Shown here: piece after piece, positions 6,435 to 10,987 of the stretch
Position numbering within the stretch: the first letter of the stretch is position 1
How the letters are laid out: the number at the start of each line of letters is the position of its first letter
Source of the DNA: Desulfobacteraceae bacterium
Lineage (GTDB): Bacteria; Desulfobacterota; DSM-4660; Desulfatiglandales; B25-G16
NCBI GenBank assembly: GCA_030615565.1
Contig: JAUWZC010000059.1
Location: 1 to 10,987, forward strand
Length of the DNA: 10,987 nucleotides
Direction of reading: 5' to 3'
Translations under genes and position numbers: made by a program
Notes under the pieces: generated by a model
Told to the model about the DNA's origin: nothing
What the model saw: the letters and a program-made list of their open reading frames with translations, nothing else
Database searches by the model: none

Positions 6435-6698
6435 TCAAATCTCAGCAATGTTGTTATATTGACTTACAGCATCCTTCAAGGCTTTCCCTGGTACGAACTT
6501 GGCGATTTTCTTTGCCTTGATTTTGATCTCCTCCCCGGTCTGTGGATTCCTTCCTTTCCTGGCCTTCCTTCGTCCTACCTTAAAGGTGCCGAAACCAATC
6601 AATGCAACAGTATCCTTCTTCTTCAACGCCTTGGTAATGGTTGAAAAAACACAATTCACTGCTGGTTTATTAGAATCAGTTTTCAGGGCGATTGTCAA
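6435..6698 (-). pseudogene. HU/IHF-family DNA-binding protein gene, 5'-truncated at repeat R1
   Basis: From A13 on, the protein follows HU closely: AVNCVFSTITKALKKKD, VALIGFGTFKVGRRKARKG, then RNPQTGEEI with the DNA-bending arm tip proline, and KFVPGKALKDAV. Bacterial HU has about 90 residues. Here the first roughly 25 residues (helix 1 and the turn, part of the dimer core) are missing. They are replaced by MTIALKTDSNKP, which is read from repeat R1. HU similarity begins at base 6662, exactly where R1 ends (6663). The only start is a TTG at 6698 without a ribosome binding site; no ATG lies upstream in frame. The remaining frame is undamaged to its stop, so the event looks recent. The fragment is probably not a functional HU, unless a rescued start makes a shortened protein. 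Confidence 0.8.
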
Positions 6699-6708
6699 TA
6701 GATCGAGG
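6663..6708. repeat. Dispersed repeat R1, copy 2
   Basis: This is the partner of 2446-2491 (44 of 46 bases identical). Its left end is the exact break point in the HU gene. Seventeen bases to its right, repeat R2 copy 2 begins, so R1 and R2 are joined here, while they occur apart elsewhere in the window. On the minus strand it supplies a TTGACA, but no good -10 at the proper distance. Confidence 0.8.
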
Positions 6709-6725
6709 TTTGGTCTGCATTCTTT

Positions 6726-6773
6726 GGTGAGGATGTGGTTGGGGCAAGAATAAAGATTTGAGCCGCAAATTCA
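6726..6773. repeat. Dispersed repeat R2, copy 2 (short)
   Basis: The last 31 bases (6743-6773) are identical to 1088-1118. The preceding GGTGAGGATGTGGTTGG resembles both other copies. Unlike them, the copy stops right after AAATTCA. The eight bases AATTCACT occur at 6653-6660 and at 6768-6775, so they flank the R1-R2 block as a direct repeat. HU coding sequence does not resume beyond it. Confidence 0.7.
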
Positions 6774-6874
6774 CTTCACTGAAATGGAAAGCCAAAAATA
6801 CTTATTTAGTTATGCCTGGTACCTTTCACATTCATTTAAGAGTAGTAACTGATAACACCCCGAAACAGCCACAT

Positions 6875-8128
6875 CTACTGTACAAGAGCATCTGCTACCA
6901 TTGAGGAGAGGAATTTGACTTCCACACCCATCTGATAGTGGTCATTTAGATTGCTTAGTTGGGTATGGCAGTTCTCACACGCAGTGGCAAGGATTGTCGC
7001 ACCAGTTTCTTTGACCTGACTAACCTTTACCTTTGATGATTTCATTCTGAAATCCAATGTATCCTCACCAAGGGCGACCAATCCCCCTCCTCCTCCACAG
7101 CACCAGTTATATCTCGGGTCGGGTGACATCTCACGAAAATCATCGGTCAGATACTGCAGGATAAAGCGAGGCTCATCGAAAACGCCGCCATTTCTTGCTA
7201 TCTGACATGGGTCATGGTAGGTAATGCCTTCTTTGAATTTTAACTTGTCTACCCTAATACGGTCCTCTCTGAGGTATCGGGCGTGAACCTCAGTGATTGA
7301 TGAGACCTTGAAGGGTTGGCTTCCTGACAACTGCTTCATCACACGGTACGCAGTTCCGCATTCACAAATGCACACCTCTTTTACCTTGAGCCCTTTTGCT
7401 TCATTTATTATACGGTCTAAAATCAGTTTCGTCTTGGTTGGATCCCCCACAAATGCTCCAAAATTGACAGCCTCAAAGAAACTCAAGGTCCAGTTTTCAC
7501 CTGCTGCATTAAAGACAGCTGCTGCTGGGATGATCGAGTGAGCACCTGCCAGGGCCACATAGAGAAGATCCGCCCCCTCCACTTCAACCGGTATGGGGTT
7601 CTCCTCAGCCTCAATCTTCCACTTTTTGACAACTTCAGCTTCCAGATTCTTCACGCCTGCCAGAAATCCTTCCTTGAAAACCTCCATTGACTTTCCCTTC
7701 TCGATGGAGGTATCCGCGAGCATTGTGAGAATTTCCGGTTCCGCATTGGCTCCTATAAGGAGAAGCTTAGCGATAGACATGAGCATCTGGGTATCAATTC
7801 CAAACGGGCAATATACCATACAGCGCCTGCACCCTGTACAGGAGTAGGCAGCCTCATACAGCTCCTCTAACGCTATATCGGTCAACTCCTTTGCCTCTCC
7901 CACGGATGGCCATAGTTTTCCACGCCTTTTGAAGTATTTCTTGTAAATCCTGCGCACGATTTCGTGCCGGTACGCGGCAATGTACTTTATGTGCCCCATG
8001 GATGCATACACATGGCACGCCTTAGTGCAGACTCCGCACCTTGTGCATGTTTCCAGGTAAAACCTCATGGCCTCATTTAGTTTACCCTGGAAGAGCTTGA
8101 TCAGATTATCGGCTGTTTCCCGGTCCAT
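6875..8128 (-). CDS. HdrD/DsrK-like iron-sulfur protein (two 4Fe-4S motifs plus CCG domain)
   Basis: The protein has 417 residues. The ferredoxin part has two CX2CX2CX3C motifs, C28/C31/C34/C38 and C97/C100/C103/C107 (CTGCRRCMVYCPFG). The C-terminal CCG domain reads DPC308, C343-C344-G and C384-E-N-C387, the pattern that in HdrB/HdrD/DsrK-type proteins holds a catalytic noncubane Fe-S cluster. The earlier CCG domain is degenerate: only CICECG (253-258) remains. Such proteins are cytoplasmic catalytic subunits that pair with a membrane cytochrome and handle disulfide, persulfide or similar two-electron substrates. The cytochrome gene ends two bases upstream, and AGAGG sits six bases before this ATG, so tight co-expression is expected. 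It is shorter than typical DsrK. The substrate cannot be read from the sequence. Confidence 0.9.
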   Translation of the reverse strand: MDRETADNLIKLFQGKLNEAMRFYLETCTRCGVCTKACHVYASMGHIKYIAAYRHEIVRRIYKKYFKRRGKLWPSVGEAKELTDIALEELYEAAYSCTGCRRCMVYCPFGIDTQMLMSIAKLLLIGANAEPEILTMLADTSIEKGKSMEVFKEGFLAGVKNLEAEVVKKWKIEAEENPIPVEVEGADLLYVALAGAHSIIPAAAVFNAAGENWTLSFFEAVNFGAFVGDPTKTKLILDRIINEAKGLKVKEVCICECGTAYRVMKQLSGSQPFKVSSITEVHARYLREDRIRVDKLKFKEGITYHDPCQIARNGGVFDEPRFILQYLTDDFREMSPDPRYNWCCGGGGGLVALGEDTLDFRMKSSKVKVSQVKETGATILATACENCHTQLSNLNDHYQMGVEVKFLSSMVADALVQ

Positions 8129-8130
8129 GG

Positions 8131-8853
8131 TTAACCTCTTCTCAATTTATTCATTGGCAAGGATAGAAAGGAATGCATGAGCTGGCTGAATGGAAAGAAC
8201 ATGAGAAACAGATTTGCGAAAAAAACATGCAGGACCAGCATGAAGGAGTGCCCTGATTCTGTCAACTCTGGGGATAGTTCAGGCCTCAGGTACACGAGAC
8301 TTGAAAGGTATGCCCTGTAATCCTCCACAGATAGATTCCCATATTCATACCACCTTCGCGCCCAATCCATCTGGCTACCGAAAAAGACGGTGAGAAAAAG
8401 TAAAATGAGAAGGTAGTAGTCTTCAGGCACGGATAGTTCTCTGATGGGAGATGCAAATCGCCTGAACAGAAAAAAAAGCGCACAAACAGAAAGAATTAAG
8501 CCAACAAATCCCCTCCCTAAGAACACTTCATGGGGAATAATCTGAAAAATCTTGAATTCCCTAATCACCTCCAGGTGCCCGATAATGAGAAGAAGAAAAC
8601 AGATATGGAAGAGTATCAAAAAAACCCAGAAAGCCGGATTGTGTTTCCGAACGGTGGGTAACAGGAAGGTATCATACAGGGCCCAGGCCCATCGATGCCT
8701 TTTTTCTGGGTAAATTTGAAGGGTGGTGGGATTCTTTGGTTCCCGAAATATCTTCACGAGCCTTACCACGATGCCTACAAAGAACACCGCAAAGGCAATG
8801 TATACCATTGGTATTAAGATAATGAAGTAAACTGTGTACACAGAAAACCTCAC
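8131..8853 (-). CDS. NarI/DsrM-like di-heme cytochrome b membrane subunit
   Basis: The product has 240 residues with five membrane segments, at about 5-32, 73-95, 113-131, 145-160 and 203-230. The heme histidines of NarI can be placed by spacing: H83 and H93 (ten apart, as H56/H66 of NarI) and H209 and H227 (18 apart, as H187/H205). Two b hemes across the membrane are therefore likely. The family links the quinone pool to a cytoplasmic partner, here the adjacent Fe-S protein gene two bases downstream. Start choice is uncertain. GTG at 8853 gives 240 residues but lacks a ribosome binding site. GTG at 8841, four codons later, has GAGG six bases upstream. The order in the cluster is DsrE2, TusA, this, Fe-S protein. 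Confidence 0.9.
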   Translation of the reverse strand: MRFSVYTVYFIILIPMVYIAFAVFFVGIVVRLVKIFREPKNPTTLQIYPEKRHRWAWALYDTFLLPTVRKHNPAFWVFLILFHICFLLLIIGHLEVIREFKIFQIIPHEVFLGRGFVGLILSVCALFFLFRRFASPIRELSVPEDYYLLILLFLTVFFGSQMDWARRWYEYGNLSVEDYRAYLSSLVYLRPELSPELTESGHSFMLVLHVFFANLFLMFFPFSQLMHSFLSLPMNKLRRG

Positions 8854-8878
8854 TTTTGATCAAAGTAATCAAATGCAT

Positions 8879-8901
8879 GTGCCCCCTTTATATGGGGGCA
8901 C
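8879..8901 (-). promoter_or_regulatory. Strong intercistronic hairpin between tusA and the cytochrome gene
   Basis: GTGCCCCC (8879-8886) and GGGGGCAC (8894-8901) pair perfectly over eight bases, six of them G-C or better, around a seven-base AT loop. It lies 13 bases past the tusA stop codon. The bases after it on the minus strand (ATGCATTTGATT) are not a T-run, so it is not a standard intrinsic terminator. A role in partial attenuation, RNA processing or 3'-end protection of the upstream mRNA is more plausible. Confidence 0.65.
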
Positions 8902-8913
8902 GCAAAACAGGTC

Positions 8914-9156
8914 CTATGCGTTGCGTTTGATAAAAAACTTAATTGCTTCGCCATCCTGATCGGTTTTCAATATCTCATTCCCACTCGTTCTAGCCCAGGC
9001 AGGAAAGTCCGTTAATGAACCAGGATCAGTGGTCTGTGCCTCAATCACCTGACCGACCTCAACCTCTTTAATTCCTTTGCTCACTTTTACTATCGGCATT
9101 GGACAGGGCAGTCCCTTTAAATCCATCACCTTATCAGCCTTAATTTCCTCACTCAT
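8914..9156 (-). CDS. tusA: TusA-family sulfur carrier protein
   Basis: An 80-residue protein, the normal length of TusA/SirA. The defining CPxP motif is present as LPCPMP, with C18 the only cysteine and the expected persulfide carrier. The second half shows the family pattern TTDPGSLTDFPAWARTSG followed by a closing beta strand IKFFIKR. TusA proteins carry sulfane sulfur in the cytoplasm between donor and acceptor proteins. A DsrE2-type gene directly upstream (28-base gap) and redox subunits downstream suggest dissimilatory sulfur transfer rather than tRNA thiolation. AAGGAGG six to seven bases before the ATG makes the start secure. Confidence 0.95.
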   Translation of the reverse strand: MSEEIKADKVMDLKGLPCPMPIVKVSKGIKEVEVGQVIEAQTTDPGSLTDFPAWARTSGNEILKTDQDGEAIKFFIKRNA

Positions 9157-9184
9157 TTAAAACCTCCTTATAACCTGATCTTGG

Positions 9185-9736
9185 TTAAATAAAAAGCTGA
9201 ATCTTGCTATTCTTGGCTTCTTCTAAGAATTTCGCTACACCACAGAAACTCAAATTGGGATAATCAATCATTTCCTCTCTCTTAAATCCCATAAGATCCA
9301 TAGACATCTCGCATACATAAATTCTCACACCCAATTCTGCAGCCAACTCCAACATCTCCTCAATAGATGCAACGTTTTTCTTTTTCATGAGCGATTTCAT
9401 CATGGCAGTTCCCATGCCGCCCATATTCATCTTGGAAAGTTTCACCTTGCAAGCACCCTTCGGCAGCATGGCGCTGAACATCTTGCCCATGAGGTCTTTA
9501 CCACCAACCTTTTTTTTCTTATCTCTCAGGATTGGTGTCCCCCAGAAGGTGAAAAACATCACCACATCCATTCCCATTGCAACAGCTCCGGTTGCAATAA
9601 GTAAGGATGCCAGAACCTTATCCATATCACCGCTAAACACAATCATTGAGAGTTTATTCTCAGCACCCTCCTTTGAAAGTGTCTCCACCTGACTTTTGAG
9701 TTCAGCAAACTGCTTTTCAAGATTTCCCTCTTTCAC
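9185..9736 (-). CDS. dsrE2: DsrE2-type DsrE/DsrF/DrsH-like protein
   Basis: The product has 183 residues. A short helical, charged N-terminus (1-28) precedes the DsrE-like fold, which begins KLSMIVFSGDMDKVLASLLIA. The typical DsrE2 blocks MGMDVVMFFTFWGTPILRD and VCEMSMDLMGFKREEMID are visible, and the C-terminal SFCGVAKFLEEA follows. C142 in VCEMSMD sits at the family's conserved cysteine; C96 and C165 are additional. In sulfur oxidisers, DsrE2 and TusA work as a sulfur-transfer pair, and the direct tusA neighbour supports that here. DsrE2 forms are often membrane-associated; here no clear membrane segment exists, only a moderately hydrophobic stretch at 41-64. The start is GTG, with a G-rich tract about ten bases upstream. 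The 85-base gap before it shows no convincing promoter. Confidence 0.88.
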   Translation of the reverse strand: MKEGNLEKQFAELKSQVETLSKEGAENKLSMIVFSGDMDKVLASLLIATGAVAMGMDVVMFFTFWGTPILRDKKKKVGGKDLMGKMFSAMLPKGACKVKLSKMNMGGMGTAMMKSLMKKKNVASIEEMLELAAELGVRIYVCEMSMDLMGFKREEMIDYPNLSFCGVAKFLEEAKNSKIQLFI

Positions 9737-9821
9737 TATATATAACCCCCCTTCCTTAATAATTTTCTTTTATTTTGTTAATGCCTTTAAACGTAATAGG
9801 CTATGAATCATCCCCAACCTC

Positions 9822-10301
9822 TCACACAAGATCTTCCTTGACAGCTTCCATCGCTGACCTGAGTAACTCCAGATATGAAAGCATGTTTTTTCTTTCACCT
9901 AGGTCCATCTGCAGCAATATTTTTCGATGAAGTTCCTTTTGAAATGCATCTATCTCCTCTGACTTCTTTTGGCCCGCTGTAGTTAGGCTGATCAGTTTTA
10001 TCCGCGCGTCCTTTGGGTCATCAATCTGCTCAACAAGTCCTTTTTCAATGAGCCCTTTAACGAGTTTGGTAACACGACTTTTTGCGACCTCCAGCTTTTG
10101 GGCAATACCCTTTACCGTTAAATAACGCTGTCCATCAAACAGCATTAAGCACTTCAGCTCAGCATATGGCAGTGCGAACTTCCCAGAGTCATAGAGCTTT
10201 CTACCTTCACAGCATTTCAGCATCTCAGCAATCAGGTCTTGTAATCTATAGGCCTGATACCTTAAAAGTTCTTCATTAATAGAGGCAGATATTTCGTTCA
10301 T
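9822..10301 (-). CDS. MarR-family transcriptional regulator
   Basis: The 159-residue protein has the MarR layout: helical dimerisation ends and a central winged helix-turn-helix, with YLTVKGIAQKLEVAKSRVTK as helices and recognition helix, LIEKGLVEQ, and the wing DPKDARIKLISLTTAGQ. MarR proteins usually repress an adjacent operon and respond to small ligands or oxidation. It is first in line with the dsrE2-tusA-redox genes, so local control is likely. C30, C31 and C51 lie before the DNA-binding helices; their possible use as a persulfide or redox sensor is speculation. No Shine-Dalgarno precedes the ATG, but a good promoter places transcription start only a few bases upstream. Confidence 0.92.
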   Translation of the reverse strand: MNEISASINEELLRYQAYRLQDLIAEMLKCCEGRKLYDSGKFALPYAELKCLMLFDGQRYLTVKGIAQKLEVAKSRVTKLVKGLIEKGLVEQIDDPKDARIKLISLTTAGQKKSEEIDAFQKELHRKILLQMDLGERKNMLSYLELLRSAMEAVKEDLV

Positions 10302-10310
10302 AATGTGAAT

Positions 10311-10338
10311 ATTTTAATCTTATATTCTCCTATGTCAA
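10311..10338 (-). promoter_or_regulatory. Predicted sigma70 promoter of the marR gene, nearly leaderless
   Basis: On the minus strand TTGACA (10338-10333, perfect) is followed after 16 bases by TAAAAT (10316-10311, five of six). Initiation about seven bases on falls near 10304, leaving a 5' leader of only two to four bases before the ATG at 10301. TTCA-N5-TGAA (10297-10309) overlaps the start point, but its arms are too short to call an operator. Confidence 0.65.
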
Positions 10339-10525
10339 GCCATAATTTAAAGATATATTACTATAAAATTAATAACTACTCATTTTTACAGCTATTTTTT
10401 ATCAAGATTATTTCTTGTGATTTGTACTTAATTATTAATAGTATTAACAAAATATCATTACAAACACCTGAACCGATACTGATTTTCTACGAAAAATGCC
10501 AGAGTGCCCCCTCATTTACACAGGT

Positions 10526-10560
10526 CCTGTTGAGTTTCCCTAAGGGAACTATTCAACAGG
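10526..10560. repeat. Interrupted inverted repeat (hairpin)
   Basis: CCTGTTGA (10526-10533) pairs with TCAACAGG (10553-10560), and inside it TTCCC pairs with GGGAA around a TAA loop (10536-10548), giving a two-part stem. No T-run follows on either strand. Function unknown; it sits about 225 bases upstream of the marR start. Confidence 0.5.
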
Positions 10561-10634
10561 GCGTTGTAATGGTGTCAGGCAATGGAAATATGTAACTGGC
10601 AATCTTAACATTTGGTAAGAATTAGGCTCATGAT

Positions 10635-10765
10635 GAAAATATCCTGACTGCTGACAATAATTCATTCGCGCTGAGCAATGTGGTGGTTGTTGCAAGAATA
10701 AAGATTCGAGTCGGAAATTCAGACCAACTTCCAATTTTAAGTTGCTTTAGAAGTAACGTCTCCTT
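10635..10765. repeat. Dispersed repeat R2, copy 3
   Basis: It aligns with 1031-1164 from GAAAATATCCTGACTGCTG through GCAAGAATAAAGATTCGAG to GCTTTAGAAGTAACG, with several small gaps and substitutions. Compared with the 31-base core shared by copies 1 and 2, it differs at about four positions, so it is the most diverged copy. Confidence 0.7.
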
Positions 10766-10987
10766 TTAAGGATGCCCGGCGAGCATCATTCCTACAGCGA
10801 CCTTTTAAATTTCAAAATTTTAAGCAATTTCTACACGAATGTCCCCCTTTCCCCTTTGAGAGAATGAAAGGAGGTATTTTCTCCTTTACATTACCGGAAT
10901 AATAAATTACAATTTTACTAAAATTTCATATTTAGAAATTACATTATATTGAAGGTAACATATTATGCTTCGGCGCATTACTCGCAA

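Larger units (their letters stand above)
10339..10987. other. AT-rich region upstream of the marR operon
   Basis: No credible gene is seen. Open frames here are AT-rich and lack ribosome binding sites, and one on the plus strand overlaps the marR promoter. The region contains the imperfect hairpin at 10526-10560 and repeat R2 copy 3. A small stem AAAGGAG/CTCCTTT lies at 10867-10887 without a T-run. The last bases could begin a plus-strand gene but are too short to judge. Confidence 0.4.

Noticed and set aside
10305..10595. A 96-codon plus-strand open frame upstream of marR
   Set aside because: Very AT-rich, no ribosome binding site, overlaps the marR promoter and a hairpin; peptide resembles no family.
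10867..10887. AAAGGAG/CTCCTTT stem as a terminator
   Set aside because: No T-run follows on either strand and no gene ends nearby.
10965..10987. ATG with GAAGG nine bases upstream at the right edge (plus strand, MLRRITR...)
   Set aside because: Only seven codons are visible, too few to support a gene; the sequence to the right would decide.

Overview
The window reads as chromosome from an anaerobic bacterium with sulfur-linked energy metabolism, most likely a member of the Desulfobacterota (Deltaproteobacteria). The basis is an operon that combines a DsrE2-type protein, a TusA sulfur carrier, a NarI/DsrM-type b-cytochrome and an HdrD/DsrK-type iron-sulfur protein. This assignment is an inference: no rRNA or other taxonomic marker is present. 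All confidently called genes lie on the minus strand, so the window is described here from high to low coordinates.

Right part (about 10.34 to 6.87 kb): a MarR-family regulator gene, with a near-consensus promoter right against its start codon, is followed by dsrE2, tusA, a membrane di-heme cytochrome b gene and a cytoplasmic Fe-S/CCG-domain protein gene. Gaps are 85, 28, 60 and 2 bases. The reasonable model is a MarR-controlled unit in which DsrE2 and TusA carry sulfane sulfur, and the two-subunit membrane complex exchanges electrons between the quinone pool and a sulfur or disulfide substrate. A strong hairpin between tusA and the cytochrome gene may divide expression of the soluble carriers from the membrane complex.

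Middle (about 6.8 to 5.35 kb): a 5'-truncated HU-type DNA-binding protein gene, whose N-terminal coding part is replaced exactly at the edge of a dispersed repeat. A gene-free stretch follows, then an unrecognised exported protein of 169 residues with a good ribosome binding site and its own terminator.

Left-middle (about 5.0 to 1.16 kb): tex, encoding a transcription accessory protein, carries a one-base frameshift that separates its C-terminal S1 domain into an ATGA-overlapping ORF. Then come a GC-rich tandem repeat and hairpin cluster and a ketopantoate-reductase-family gene.

Left edge (about 0.9 to 0 kb): an AbiE type IV toxin-antitoxin pair. The AbiEi antitoxin is complete. The AbiEii toxin overlaps it by ATGA and is cut by the window edge. 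A 19-bp-arm palindrome, with a consensus -35 in its spacer and a -10 in one arm, overlaps the annotated 5' end of the antitoxin gene. It points to autoregulation and a leaderless transcript.

Two dispersed repeat families, called R1 and R2 here, link otherwise unrelated intergenic regions (R1 at 2446 and 6663; R2 at 1031, 6726 and 10635). Their copies sit beside gene fragments.
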